A stretch of DNA of 64,000 nt, from contig NC_084815.1 of assembly GCF_963583255.1 (NCBI RefSeq), positions 19,637,807 to 19,701,806 of the forward strand, written 5' to 3'. Below are positions 1 to 18,575 of the stretch, piece by piece. The stretch is from Pyrus communis. Taxonomy: Eukaryota; Streptophyta; Magnoliopsida; Rosales; Rosaceae. Position 1 is the first letter of the stretch. Each line of letters begins with the position of its first letter. The position numbers and the translations under genes are program-made. The notes under the pieces were generated by a model. It did no database searches and was not told the origin of the DNA. It saw only the letters and a list, made by a program, of their open reading frames with translations.

Positions 1-119
1 GATACTATATGATGAATCCTATCACATGCTCCTTAAGAGTATTAATGTTCTCTATCAAATTTATGTTGTGAAGCAAATGTATTATTAGGCTGTTGTAGCT
101 TGATAATGTAAATACTATG

Positions 120-540
120 GGCTCGTCTCTTATGAGATAGTGCTTATGAGATTAGATTGGATTGAATAACTCCTTGTATTTAAGATATGTTTAAGGAAGA
201 AATGAAGATCTTTTGTCCAACTGAAAGTAGATGATGTATTATTAAAAAATAAACTTATTCCTTTATGGCATATACGTTAATTATAGAGTAATTTATGTCC
301 ACCTCTTTTCACCTTATGCAGATGCATCTACAGTATGTCTTTTGATGTTTCTTTAATTTGGTCAATAATGGCAAGAAAAAAGAAAAAAAAAACGTGCAAG
401 AAGTAAAAATGGGTATCCGAAAATAATTTACCTACATTCTAATCCTCTCAAAATGAAAAAATCATTTACCACGCCCATCACACATACCTTTATTTATATG
501 AGCTATCTAATCCAATTCTATCCTAAGCACCAAACGAGCT
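120..540. mobile_element. Probable degenerate MITE with inverted ends
   Basis: The left end reads GGGCTCGT and then GTGCTTATGAG...GATTGGATT. The reverse complement of the right end reads AGCTCGTTTGGTGCTTAGG...AATTGGATT. The ends match as imperfect terminal inverted repeats, the left one carrying an apparent short insertion. A GGGCTCGTTTGG-type terminus is common in plant PIF/Harbinger or hAT-derived MITEs. I see no clean target duplication, so the superfamily is undecided and the call is tentative. Confidence 0.4.
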
Positions 541-1255
541 TGGTGTATGACAAAAGAACATTTTCTGTCATTATATCCAAAGTCTAAATATAAAAAATTC
601 ATCTACGAAAAACGACCATTGAGCAATATCCAATGCAACACACGCATTGCTAAGAGTAGTTAAGATTTATAGATGTCCATTATTCATTTGATGCAACAAA
701 CATGGCGTAAGGGAAGTGTACTCATTTAACATGTGGTTCAAATTTCACATCTTTGTCAAACAACCTTCCTTTTTTTCCTCTTTGCCACTGTATATTGGTT
801 GTGTTGTGTATGTCGTTCTGCAAGCACTTGAGACACATATATGTCAAAATCTAATGCACCAATATGGCATCAAATTCAGGATGGAAGTAAAAGATCCAAT
901 CATATTAGACCATAAAACTTACCACACTATATGCAATCAGTGTTGTAGAACCCAACATATATAGGGTGTGTAAGGCACTAGGGAGGGAGATTTGCTGGCT
1001 AGGTTTCACTATCAATGTGCACCTTCACTTTCTACTCGAGAAATTAGGTAGGTTTTGAAGTAATACCAAAATTAGCAGAGGGCAAAACAACGTCTGAATT
1101 GTTCAAACTGGCTAAATCAAATTAATTTGGCGATTTAGTAAGTTTTTGCACTGAAAAAGTATAATCTTGAGCTGAATCAAAACTAAACTCTCATTTGAAA
1201 ACTAGTTAAACCGAATCAAATATGACCATGCTCACCTGTTATCAAAAATAATACT

Positions 1256-1373
1256 TATCAAAAGCATATATAATGGAATAGCAAATAAAGTCCAATCAGT
1301 ACTTCATTGTGATTTATCAAAAGTATATATTGATGGAATAGCAAATAAAGTCCAATCAGTACTTCATTTTGAT
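1256..1373. repeat. Two-copy direct tandem repeat (~59 bp)
   Basis: A unit beginning TTATCAAAAG and ending near ACTTCATTNTGAT occurs at 1256-1313 and again at 1314-1373. The copies differ by a few substitutions and a 2-base length change. It is a simple tandem duplication in noncoding DNA. Confidence 0.85.
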
Positions 1374-1761
1374 TCTTAGAGGAAATTAACTCTTCATGAA
1401 AGAACTATGAGATTCCTCAATTTGTAGCACTATTTTACTTTTCTTTCTAAACTAAATTTGTATTTTGCTATTTTTTACAAAGCATTTTCTCCAATTTAGT
1501 AAGCAGTTTTTTTGGATGCTTATTTTTTCTTAGCTGGACCACTTCTTATTTGTTGTAGACAAAGAAGACGACGGTTCCTTAACTTTGATTGAAATGGAGC
1601 CACTTGTACTACAATCTGGAGGTTTTAAGTTTGATTTGTGTTAAAGGTGAATTCAAATCAAATTATTGTAGTTAACTCATTGTGAGGCTTAATCACTCTC
1701 CAATCCTTAGTGTTGGTAATATCGTATATATTAAAAATAATCTTCAATTGAAACAGAAAAG

Positions 1762-1768
<7 letters not shown>

Positions 1769-1808
<40 letters not shown>
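1769..1808. repeat. (AT)n microsatellite
   Basis: About 20 uninterrupted AT dinucleotides. A second AT tract lies about 115 bp downstream. Confidence 0.95.
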
Positions 1809-1817
<9 letters not shown>

Positions 1818-1920
1818 CATTACCAAAGCTGATTTCACTTAAGGACACGCATATATTTTCTAGCACAATGGCATACACCACAAATTTACAATAATTTCTG
1901 TTGTAAACAAATTACAATTT

Positions 1921-1921
<1 letters not shown>

Positions 1922-1958
<37 letters not shown>
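1922..1958. repeat. (AT)n microsatellite
   Basis: A second AT tract of about 18 units, separated from the first by non-repetitive sequence. Confidence 0.95.
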
Positions 1959-1961
<3 letters not shown>

Positions 1962-2550
1962 TCTTTTTTCTTTTTGTAATTTTGATGAGTTATATTATTA
2001 CGTGTCAAATTGTGATTCTCAGATACCGAGTATGCTCTAAATCATTGTTGTTACCAAATACAATTACTAGTAGGTTTGTTGGGATGGCTCACACTTTCTT
2101 TCAGCTTAATTAAAATCCTCTACATATGAGCCACTTGGAATGGCTGTGCATGGAAACAACCATCTCTTCCTTTCAATGCCACCCTCTAAAACCACAACTT
2201 TGCTCTTACATCTCAGTTTAAAGTTATCACAAAAATGTCTTAAGTTCGATTCTCATTCCCTACTTTTTTATTGCTTCGTATACCTAATCTTGACTCTCTT
2301 TTTTTCCTTTTCAAATGACCCCTTTTTACAAAGACAATAAAATTACAGTTTGGTGGTTGGTTGGAGGGAAAGAATGATGGGCGAAAAGGGGAAAAAAAAA
2401 AAAACTAATGAAAATAACTTGAAAATTTTGAATTTTAATCAAAATGACAAAAATATGTTGTAAGTGAATAGTACCAGGAGTACATTTTTAAAGTAAAAAT
2501 GTCATTTTCGTTAAAAGTGAACAGTACCAAAATTGTTTCGTTAAAACTCC

Positions 2551-2578
<28 letters not shown>
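2551..2578. repeat. Poly-A tract (28 bases)
   Basis: An uninterrupted run of 28 A. No retroelement body could be assigned to it. Confidence 0.9.
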
Positions 2579-2582
<4 letters not shown>

Positions 2583-3121
2583 TTTGGATCCCCCTTATAC
2601 TGTTCTTTTGAAATTTACTACATTTGAGGGTAGTATGTGCTTGCCCCTTTGTTATAAGTAGTAGCCATGGCTGAATTAGCTGACATAACTCCACTGCCTT
2701 TGAAACAAACTGCTCTCAGGGTGCCATGTTTAAGTCCCAAACGAAAACTCCAAGCTTTAGTCTCATCCTCGAGTTACGAACTATCGAGGTTGGTTTGTAT
2801 TCTAGTTGGTTAAGACTATTCACCCACGCGCCGGCTATCCTGCGTTTGACTACCCTTTTTGCTTACATTGTTTTATAGAAATGAAACATGAAAAAAGGAG
2901 TTAATGACTAAATGAAAGTGTATCAAAGTGATCATATATCTACAAGCATGTAGAACATATTAAATAGACTAATTATTGATAATTACAGTTATTTACAGAT
3001 TGAACGGGGAATTGCCCCAAAAGATGACCGGAGATTTGAATGTACAACTATCACTATACACAGAGACTACAGATGATGCAAGTATGCAACTGTCTATTTT
3101 AGAAGAGAATTCGTATGCCTT

Positions 3122-7566
<4,445 letters not shown>

Positions 7567-7834
7567 CTTCAAATATTTCAAGGTGAATGCTTTATTTAGC
7601 TTGATTTCTTTTATAATGTGTTTTCTTTTCCTGCTTTCTCAGTGCATTTATGCATAAAAATCAAACTGCATTTCTATGTTCCGAGTTACCAATTGGTTCC
7701 AAGTTGCCCAACCATTACTGTGCTACCAAAGACTTTACTTGCCTCAGTCCCCCTAACTAAAGAAGAAGTTGTAAATTTCTAACAATCTAATTCCAATTCC
7801 ACACTAATACTAGAAGCTACGATACTATCCCTAC

Positions 7835-7994
7835 CAAATGCATTTGCATCTCAACTGTTTCTTCATCAGACATGTGGGAAATCAAGCAGAAATCAGGATC
7901 TCGGACAGGGTAGGTAGAAGCCATGTCTTCTTCACGCCAGTTAACAATGGGAAATAAGCAGCTCATGGCTTTCCATAAAACCCAATGCAGCGTC
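7835..7994 (-). promoter_or_regulatory. Upstream exon with uORF or alternative N-terminus of the Atos-type gene
   Basis: On the minus strand an acceptor (TTCCAG before 7994) and a donor (CATTTG|GTAGGG at 7835/7834) bound a 160-nt exon. From an ATG at 7966 it encodes 44 uninterrupted residues starting MSCLFPIVNW and ending TVEMQMHL. The phase at the donor is 0. If the next acceptor is TTTGAAG directly before the ATG at 7566, the segment fuses in frame to the main protein, giving about 780 residues. If another acceptor is used it is an upstream ORF. Codon choice looks protein-like rather than random. A further 5' leader exon probably ends at 8748 (AAAAG|GTACG). Confidence 0.55.
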
Positions 7995-8748
7995 CTGGAA
8001 TTATCAGCTCGGTCAGAAAGTGGCAATTGACAACCAAAAGAGAAAAACTAAACATTCAAACTCCAGATTCTTTTATCTTTTCCCCTTTGGTCTTATCATT
8101 TCCAAAAACAAGCAAATAATATACAGTGATCCCCCAACAGAATCTTAACCGTTACGACTGATCGAAAACAAAATACAGGGGCATAAAACAGAAACCAATC
8201 AAATGACTCAGATTCCAAGAAGTAAAACCTTTGAACTTCTCAACAAAATACTGTCAATGAAGAAATTTCAATGTGGCCAGCTTTGATTCATACAGAATTC
8301 CATACCCAATGAGCCAAAGATTCAATGAAGAATCTCCAAAATACATACTCGAAAACTTCACTTAATACTTAACAACACAAAATGTTCAAAACGCCATTTA
8401 TATAGTAATCTAAACAAATATGTGCTAAAATACATTAGTCAACAACCCAACAAATTCCAGCTACAATTTATACATGGGTCCAATTGGTTGCTCAAGAATT
8501 CTAGAAAATCGAACAAGATATATATCCATATATAACTGATTATTTGTATTTTCAGTACATGGAACTTTCTCAAAAGTTTGATTCTTTAACTGTTCAACAT
8601 AAACAACAAAGATAAAGCTAAAACCTTTCACAAGCTGATCAATCCAAAACAACCATTTCTTTTCAAATTTCAATCCAACTACTAAAATCTCAAGAACCCA
8701 AAAAAATTTAGAAAAAAAGCAGCACAACCCAGAATTAAATTTCGTACC

Positions 8749-11060
8749 TTTTCCTCAGAAAACTAGAAACAGAAAAGCCAAACGCCAAAAGCACTTATTG
8801 GGGTTGTTTCAAAAATCAGCAGGCTTCTTCTTCTTTCTTCTTGTGCGAAACTCGTCTGTTTTGGTTGCAATTCTCTGGTTTCCATCTGTTTTCCTTTTTG
8901 GTGTAAGAAAATGAATGTTGGGTAGTGATTGAAGATTTGGCGTTGGCCTCCCAAATTTGTTGAATAAATTAACAGATACAAAAAAGTAATAAAAAAATTG
9001 TGGGTCATGAATATCGCATTATGCCGAATTTTCTGACTGGTTGGCTGCTGTTCAAAACCACATAAATGTTGGTCCGTTTTCTTTTCTTTCCTGTGTATGT
9101 TGGGTGGCGACTTGGCGTGGAATTGTTTGTGGGCAAATCCAAACCCCAAACGCAAAAGCCAAAAGCCAAAAGCCGACAGCAGAAACCAGGGGCTCCCTTT
9201 GAACTCAAGTTGTGGCTCTCTTTTTCCCGTCATAATTAGTTTATTATTACATCATATGTCCTGTCTACCTCCACGCCAACTTTGTCTCTGCACAACTTGG
9301 TCTCTCTCTGTTGCCCAGTTTTCATTTTTCATATTTATAAATGGAAAAGAAATTGAAAAATGGTTACGTAGGTAAAATGTTTGGTCCATTTTTATTTGTA
9401 TATGATACAAAACTCATGCACGTCTTCAAATCTTATTACAAATTTCCGAACAGTTGAGAATTGACTTCAGTTATTAGAGAATAATTAATTACCAACAAAT
9501 TTAAATACTTTCTTGTGAATGGGTCTTCTCGTTTAAGATTTTTGGAGCGTAAATTGTCATTTACGCATTGTGAAAGAGGTGTTGTATGCAAATGTATCAT
9601 ATATAGATATCTAATCATATTGTAAGAAACGAGTATCCATATTCCGTACTAAAGAATTTCTTAGATTTGATATAGATATCTAATCATATTGTAAAAAACG
9701 TACTAAAGAATTTCTTAGATTTGATATAGATATCTAATCATATTGTAAAAAACGAGTATCCATATTCCGTACTAAAGAATTTCTTAGATTTCGTTAACTG
9801 TATATGATATTGTCTTGTTGCATAGGATAGCAAGTTGGTTTCGTAACCTCACCACCACCGTGTAATAGCACTAGCAATTAAGTATAGCATCAATAATGGG
9901 AGATATGAAAGCAAGAGATATATATTTTTGGAGGCCTATATGACTTGTACATCGTCCAAAACTTCCTTTCTGCTCCAACTATGTATTTTATATTCTGAAA
10001 TCTCATGTCACTCTTACCAATCCTTTAAAAATTTAGGTGTAAGGATGACAAGCAATCAATCTAATTAAAGAGATGTGAGCACATAGAATCAACTTTTTTT
10101 TTTTTTTGTTAGATTATTGATAATTTGTTATGATCCTCGCGCATAAGTAAGGGTCAAATATCATAGTTGTTTTCGGTTGTATTTTTTTTTTTTATATATA
10201 TAATATATGTGAATGTGAAGTGACCAAAAAGATATATACAAGCTTGCGTGATGAGAAAGATAAATACAAAAAGATAAACATCTGACTACAACAAAATTTC
10301 TCTCTCGCCATAAAACAATACAAAAGATAAGTAACCAATTAGTTATTTGTTCTCAACTGTTGTGGCCGAAGACACTCTTATTATCAAAAAAGATTTTCAT
10401 TGATAAACCAGTATATTGTTATTATTGCAATGCATATTTATTGATATTAATTTGATGCCGCCAAAGTAATTTCCTCCCAGTTTGCCACTTGCGTGGTTGC
10501 CTAAAATTCTGTGTCAATGCTTTGCATTCGTCACCAAAGCAAAGCATTTCATCCTTCTAATCTTCACACGCTTTGCCAAAAAACATGAAGACTAACTGAC
10601 CATATATATAAATCCCCACAAACTCTCCCACAAAGCCATGTCAAACGTAAATTAGGTAATTAAGAGGAGGTAATTAATTAAACCCGATCCAACTTTTTTT
10701 GAATCTTTCTAACCCCATAAGCGGTATAACATTCTTCAATTATCTAGAAGACTAGAATGTTGAAATCTGGTACTCTCTCGTAGATTGTAGAATGTGCTAC
10801 GTAGCCCTCGTGACAAGAACCTGAGAAAAAAAACCCTAAAAACCAAATGCCACCGCAGAAATCAAACGCACTGTTGATTCATTGCAGCGTTGTGGTGAGT
10901 GAGGAAGCCACGTCCATTTCTCGTACACTACTTACCACAATATGTGTGGAGCAAGGGAAACCCCGTTTTGACTGGGAAACCCTAATGAGGACGTACGTGG
11001 TACCAAATTTTGCACCATTCAGCTTCCTCCGCTTAGCACCTAGGGCCTTAAGGTCACTCC
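8749..11060. other. Divergent intergenic region between the Atos-type gene and ELIP
   Basis: The left part (about 8749-9000) is the probable first leader exon and promoter of the minus-strand Atos-type gene. The rest is AT-rich and has no supportable gene. It contains a three-copy repeat at 9604-9795 and the ELIP upstream region with ACGT-core elements. Confidence 0.6.
9604..9795. repeat. Three-copy direct repeat (about 54-69 bp units)
   Basis: Units start with TAGATATCTAATCATATTG and run to TTTCTTAGATTTG. The copies begin near 9604, 9673 and 9727. The middle copy lacks the inner GAGTATCCATATTCC segment present in copies one and three. This is local tandem duplication of noncoding sequence with one internal deletion. 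Confidence 0.9.
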
Positions 11061-11069
11061 ACTATATAA
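10907..11069 (+). promoter_or_regulatory. Probable ELIP promoter: ACGT cores and TATA box
   Basis: A TATATAA box lies at 11063-11069, about 180 bases before the ELIP start codon. Upstream are GCCACGTC at 10907 (reverse GACGTGGC, an ABRE/G-box-like site) and TACGTGG at 10994. ACGT-core elements bound by HY5-type bZIP factors are typical of light-stress genes, so the arrangement suits an ELIP. Binding is inferred from sequence only. Confidence 0.5.
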
Positions 11070-11087
11070 TCCCACTCCAAGGCATGC

Positions 11088-11222
11088 TTTACAGCCTTCT
11101 TAAAAGTGCATCAGTTGATTAACTATTTGCCTTCTTAAAAGTGGGAAACCCTAACAGTCCAAATAAAACGCACACTTTACAGCCTTCTTAAAAGTTCATC
11201 AGTTGATTAACTATTTGCCTGC
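11088..11222 (+). repeat. 47-bp duplication in the ELIP 5' leader
   Basis: A segment beginning TTTACAGCCTTCTTAAAAGT and ending ACTATTTGCCT occurs at 11088-11134 and again at 11176-11222, a period of 88 bp, with only one or two mismatches. Both copies lie between the TATA box and the start codon, so the transcript leader probably carries both. Confidence 0.85.
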
Positions 11223-11250
11223 TTAATCCTGTTTAATTAAGAAACGTACA

Positions 11251-12228
11251 ATGGCTGCAACAATTTCCATGCAATCAATCTTTACAAGTTCTCTAGCTTA
11301 TGGAGTTGGTAAGAGCAGAGTGAACCAGATGATTGTTCCTGCTAACTATGCACCAATTAATCTGCGTAAGCATGCTCACGTGAGAGTAATCGCAACGGCC
11401 AAGGTAAATTTCCTATATAAGTCTTTAATTACTCTAGCATTATACATGTATTAGGGTTAGGGTTTTAATCACATATGGGTTAATTGCAGGATGAACAGAA
11501 GGAGCAACCAACCACTGTTACAGATGCACCAGAAAATTCAGAGCCAGCTCCTTCATCACCTTTACCTCCTCCTTCTCCCAAGGTAATTAACTACTCCTTA
11601 TGCCGGGAAGCTTTCTTTTGTCAAACTTACATTGTGCAACTCTCAAATTTAACCACACATTTAGCACTAATTAGAGTTGAAATTCAGAGTCTCGCAACAT
11701 AAACATTTTAATTATGTGTTACGAAACAGTTCGATGAGAGAACATATGACAAGCGAAGCTATATGTATCTCGACCACATCGTGCACAACATAAAAGAAAA
11801 TATGAAAATTATAGCTCCACCACTCATTTTTATAAAATTCTAACTCCACCACTCATTCTTATAAAATTTCAAAACTATAAGCTCATGAAGATACATAGAT
11901 TCTCATGGGATGCATGACAAGCATGTGACGTGTAAATATTTCTCTGTGTGTGCAGGTCAGCCCGAAGTTTTCAAACGTGCTTGCATTTAGTGGGCCAGCA
12001 CCGGAGAGAATCAACGGCAGGCTAGCAATGGTGGGATTTGTTGCAGCTCTAGCAGCAGAGCTATCCAAGGGCCAAGGTGTGTTTGCTCAGATATCCAAAG
12101 GTTCAGGGATCCCATTGTTCCTCGGCACCAGCATTTTGCTGTTGGTGGCATCCTTGGTTCCTCTATTCAAAGGGGTGAGTGTGGAGTCCAAATCAGAGGG
12201 GCTCCTGACTTTAGATGCTGAGTTGTGA
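11251..12228 (+). CDS. Early light-induced protein (ELIP), truncated before helix 3
   Basis: Three exons (11251-11403, 11490-11582, 11956-12228) encode 172 residues. ELIPs are thylakoid proteins of the LHC superfamily that bind pigments and protect against photo-oxidative stress. Exon 1 is a chloroplast transit peptide (MAATISMQSIF..., Ser/Arg-rich, few acidic residues). Exon 2 is an acidic, Pro-rich linker. Exon 3 carries the first chlorophyll-binding helix, with ERINGRLAMVGF at about 99-110, and a hydrophobic second helix (IPLFLGTSILLLVASLVPLF). A normal ELIP ends with a third helix. Here LDAEL is followed by TGA at 12226-12228. The same frame beyond it still encodes RLAMLGLVALAF...EYVKGG up to TAG at 12301-12303, so a full version would have about 197 residues. 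Splice sites are intact. Confidence 0.85.
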
Positions 12229-12303
12229 AATCGAAGGCTGGCAATGTTAGGACTAGTAGCCTTGGCCTTCGCTGAGTATGTGAAGGGTGGGACCCTAGTG
12301 TAG
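12226..12303 (+). pseudogene. Stranded third helix of the ELIP
   Basis: After the in-frame TGA, the reading frame of the ELIP exon continues with recognisable helix 3 sequence (RLAMLGLVALAF, then EYVKGGTLV) to a TAG at the family's usual end. Only the stop and an NRR where ELIPs usually read NGR depart from the family pattern, so the lesion looks recent. Confidence 0.8.
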
Positions 12304-12830
12304 ACTAATATCTCAAAAGAAAAGAGTGAATCCATTTTCATTCTACGTAATATTAAGTGATATGAGTATACTATTAGATGATTTGCAGTCTTGTACAAAT
12401 TAAAATCATAATGAAAATCAATTCAAGTTATCTAATGCTCGTCATATATTGTAATTACAATTTATAAAATAATGTAAATATATAAAATGTCACATTTACA
12501 TACTCCACAATCCCAAAATATATGACTATCGCTAGTGAGATCAAATTTTTAAATCAAATAATATGTCATCAATAAGAGATAAACATGTTAACCGATAGTT
12601 AATAATCGAATCATCTACAACCACATAACCCACAATATATAAATGTATGTATATTTTCCTTTTCTTTCATAGTATTTTTCTGAGGTGAACTATGGTTTTG
12701 AATGCAAGTAAACTTTTTTGCATGTGATCCAATATCCTAATAGATAGGGTGTTGGGTTTTTACCCATGCGTTCCGAGTTCAAAACTCTTCATTTCCTAAA
12801 TTATTGTAATACTTTCTAACTCTTCCCACT

Positions 12831-13115
12831 TGTCACATCCCGCCCTGGGGCGGATCACTTTCCGGACCCGCTCCACCACCGTAGCACGATATTGTCCGCT
12901 TTGGGCTTACCATTCCCTCACGGTTTTGTTTTTTGGGAACTCACGAGCAACTTTCCAGTGGGTCACCCATCATGGGATTGCTCTAGCCCCCTTCTCGCTT
13001 AACTTCGGAGTTCCTACGGAATCCAAAGCCAGTGAGCTCCCAAAAGGTCTCGTCCTAGGTAGGGATGAGAATATAGATATAAGGATCACTCCCCTGAGCG
13101 ATGTGGGATGTCACA
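12831..13115 (-). mobile_element. Solo LTR of a Cassandra TRIM retrotransposon
   Basis: The 285-bp sequence on the minus strand starts TGTGACATCCCACATCGC and ends GGGATGTGACA. It closely matches both LTRs of the complete element at 39981-40618. It is flanked by a perfect 5-bp target duplication, CCACT (12826-12830 and 13116-13120), and no internal region is present. Its middle contains the 5S rRNA-like segment typical of Cassandra. Such solo LTRs arise by recombination between the two LTRs of a full element. Confidence 0.92.
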
Positions 13116-14820
13116 CCACTCTTCCTAAAAATAATAAATTAAAATAATAATAATAATAAGAAAAGAATGCAATGATAATTGTACAATAGTTCCTTAAATA
13201 TTTAACATTTAACCTTGAATAGTAGAATAATTAATTTAAACTTGTAAGCTGCCCACCAAAGTAAATATTAACCATCAATAATAAATAAAAATTTTCAATC
13301 AACACTTAAGTAATAATTCGATCATCAATAATCACGTCATATGATCCACTACATATGATTTAAATAAATAGTCTCTCTAACACCATATTTTATTCATTAT
13401 TAGAATGTTAAGGTCTACGTTTGACCAAAAAAAAATTGACCAACAAAAAGGAGTGTTAAATTCTACGATTACTTTTAAGATCCAACTGCAAGAACCTAAA
13501 TATGTTAACTAGTCAAATTGAAATTAAATGAATTAAATCAAAAGTTGTGCTAGTATCAATTGTAAATGAGCACATAATAATATATTGACTATTGATATGC
13601 ATGGGACGCTTGTGAGTGTGATGTTATGTCAACTATTGATGGTTTGTCCATGACTTGCGTAGGACCCAAACAATCGATCGCTAAAACTACATGACACACT
13701 CACGAATTAGTGCTAACATCTTCCGTCAATGAGATTAAATATTAGCAATTGTGATTGTGTAAATAAAAGTTGTTTTTCTTAAACCACGATTTTATACTTC
13801 AATCAAAACTAAGGGGCGTACATTCATTTGGAATTTTAAAGGTGAGTGAATTTCTTCAAAATTTTAGAGGTAGAAGGCATGATTTGTTTAACACATTATG
13901 AAATTCTCTCAAAACCATCAAAATTCTTCACTTTATAAAATTCTTTAAAGGAGAAATTTTAAAATGTTATAAGAACTCATATACTTTTATCAATTTGTCA
14001 TATAATCTAAAATTTTAAACAATTTATTATATAAACTTTCTGAATTCATTAATTTGTCATATGCCCTTAACTCCGTAAGAGTTTACATTCAAAATAAAGC
14101 ATGTACTTTGCACATGACTTGTGTTTAAAAATATTAAGGACTTTCAACTCTTCACTCTCCTTCTAAAAAGTATTCTTCGCGGAAACAAAAATTTAGAGTT
14201 CTATAAACTAAAAAACGAAAATGTTTAGGCAATGAAATAATATTTTTTTATTCTAAAACAAAAACCAAACTTAGTATAACGACATGGCATAATTATGATC
14301 GAGTTTCTCTCCAACAGTATAGTCCTCAAAATATATACCACATGTTCTTGTAGTATAATTGTCCTCTAAAACAATGGTAAATATCAACTTACATTATTTT
14401 TACTAAGTTATTCCTTATGGCAAACAATAAAATGAAAATGAGGTCAAATGTTTGAAATAATCCTAAACACAGGTGAAGTGTTTTGGATGAAAAACTTAAT
14501 AGTATTAAGATGAGATAATAAATTAATGATTTTGGAAAGTTGATATGACAAATTGAAAAATATGTATAGATTCATACGACATTTCACAAAATTAATTTTA
14601 TACATGGTAGAAATATATATGAAAACAAAATTTGATGGCTTGAGATGATATTTTTTTAGTGTCAATAATAATTTTTATATAGTAAATGTTTTTTTTAAGA
14701 GAGAAAAAAAAACACCTTTCACTGGTTAGTTGATGGTGAAATTTGATTTACCCTTTCTCCCTCTAGTAAGTGCAAGTAACTCTCGTTACGCATAAAAAAA
14801 AAAGAAGTGCAAGTAAAGCA
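13116..14820. other. AT-rich intergenic region
   Basis: No domain-bearing frame, repeat structure or RNA gene could be recognised. The last 100 bases before 14930 are a less AT-rich leader for the E2 gene. Confidence 0.6.
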
Positions 14821-14929
14821 TAATTCGAGAAAGCGATAGAGAGCGAGATAAAGGCGAGAGCTTTATTCGCCATACCGCTATCTCCCACTCTCCCCGAGTT
14901 CTTCGCTAATTCTCTCCGAGCAATTAAAG

Positions 14930-16972
<2,043 letters not shown>

Positions 16973-17700
16973 CTAGAATTAATAACTTTGCTCTGGCTAG
17001 CAGAAAAACAACAGCTGCCAGCGGAGATATAATCTTTTAAGTATATAATGCTACCCACCCTAAGATGCCGGAAAGTATACTGACATCAAGGATTAACTGG
17101 ATATAAGGTTTTCTTTGTTTAGTTTAGAGTTATATTCTAATGCTTTGCTGACTTTGTCTCTCTACTCCTATTGACCAAGTATGTTAAAATGTGGAAGTAC
17201 TTGGGTAAATTTTATTTCAGCACCGTTGTTCTTTCACCAAAATCAGCCTCGCAGAAAATGTCGGGGGCCGTGGGTTGGATTTGGACATGCGTGTTTGTTT
17301 CCCGGGAAGGAATGTGCTTCTGTTTGGTGTTATGTTTATTACCAATGTTGTATTCTTGAAATATTGTTCTAATACTCACTCAAAAATTCCAAAGGTTTGC
17401 AATGTTTGCGATGAAACGGGGTGTCCGATGATTGACGAATTGGGGTTTTGATCAGATCTTTAGACACGATTATGGTGTCTTTATGTTAATGCATTTTCGG
17501 TGTTTCATTGCGACTGAATTCTGCAATACAAGCGATGGTAATGGAGGGGGATTCGTTGTGACCTTCGATGCAGGGGTAATTGTTCTCACTCGAGTACAAG
17601 CTCCTAGGGGTTCATTGTGGGTAGCTATTTAGTTCCTGCATCTTTGTAACTTTGGATCCTTTTTAATTTCTCTGGTTTGATCAACTTCTCAACCGGTGTC
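16973..17700 (+). other. 3' UTR of the E2 gene and intergenic sequence
   Basis: The first few hundred bases downstream of the stop codon are T-rich and look like a 3' untranslated region ending around 17350-17400. No further gene is supported. Open frames here (17171-17372) lack recognisable features. Confidence 0.5.
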
Positions 17701-18180
17701 TATTTGCTCTCTCGTCTTCTATCCTAACGACTCTCCTCTCCATTGAAGAGGAGGTTCTGAGTTCGATTCTCTCTTAGCATTGCTTTTTTTTTTGTTCGAT
17801 TCTCTCTTAGCATTGCTTTGTCAAAAAAGGAAGAGAAACCTCAATTTCTGGTTACACCAACACTCGTACCAAACTCAGACGTTTAAGCAAAGAAAAGAAA
17901 AGTAAGACCTCAATTTCTGGTACCTACATTATTTGGTTTTGGTTTGCTCTCTCGTCTTCTGTCCCAACGACTCTCCTCTCCATTGAAGAGGAGGTTCTGT
18001 GTTCGATTCTCTCTTAGCGTTGCTTTTTTTTTTTTTGTTTGATTCTCTCTTAGCATTGCTTTATCAAAAAACGAAGAGAAACCTCAATTTCTGGTTACAC
18101 CAACACTCATACCAAACTCAGACGTTTAAGCAAAGAAAAGAAAAGTAAGACCTCAATTTCTGGTACCTGCATTATTTGGT
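17701..18180. repeat. 240-bp tandem duplication
   Basis: The interval 17701-17940 is repeated at 17941-18180 with few differences, including TTTGCTCTCTCGTCTTCT, ACGACTCTCCTCTCC and GGTTCTG.GTTCGATTCTCTC. The unit has a short internal repeat of GATTCTCTCTTAGC around a T-run. The GAGTTCGATTCTC box resembles a tRNA T-arm/B-box, so the unit may derive from a SINE. This is noted, not proven. Confidence 0.9.
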
Positions 18181-18434
18181 TTTGATATTTAATATATGCA
18201 CAAATAAAATTAATAAAAAAATGGTATTGCACTGCTCATTATTTCATGTGCATGGGAAGAGAAATCCTATATATAAATACAAATGCACACAATACATGCA
18301 TTTTTGGCCATCACCGCTTCAAATTGAATATTTTACAATTCTTCCGCGATCACACAAAGCACACGAAGCAAAAGAAGGAGCATTACAAAAAATACACAAC
18401 ACGAAACAACGAAGCGTATTTTGGGAAGAAGTAA

Positions 18435-18575
18435 TTAGCAGCAACGGTAAACAGCCACTCTCCTTGAAGGACGAGGTTGGCACACGATGAAGAAGGCCAG
18501 TGCAAGCACCAGCGCCAGCACCAGCCCCAGCAGCATGTTGTTGTCGGAATCCGAGCAGCAGATGAAGCTTCCCAT
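18435..18575 (-). CDS. Possible small membrane protein (46 aa), unrecognised
   Basis: A 46-residue frame starts MGSFICCSDS, with an AAAATGG context favourable for initiation. It continues with a hydrophobic segment (MLLGLVLALVLALAFFIVC) and ends in a basic/Cys tail (RRVAVYRCC). The second-position Gly and nearby Cys pair would suit N-myristoylation and palmitoylation. A TAAAAC-like box lies about 95 bases upstream on this strand. It overlaps a 118-residue frame on the other strand, and at most one is likely to be the main product. No family recognised. Confidence 0.4.
   Translation of the reverse strand: MGSFICCSDSDNNMLLGLVLALVLALAFFIVCQPRPSRRVAVYRCC

Larger units (their letters stand above)
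1..3121. other. AT-rich intergenic region
   Basis: No gene is supported here. The open frames (for example at 716-964 and 2140-2340) have no recognisable domain and are rich in codons expected from AT-biased noncoding DNA. The stretch holds a probable degenerate MITE (120-540), a short direct duplication (1256-1373), two AT microsatellites and a 28-base A-run. The segment after about 2990 is the 3' side of the minus-strand Atos-type gene. Confidence 0.6.
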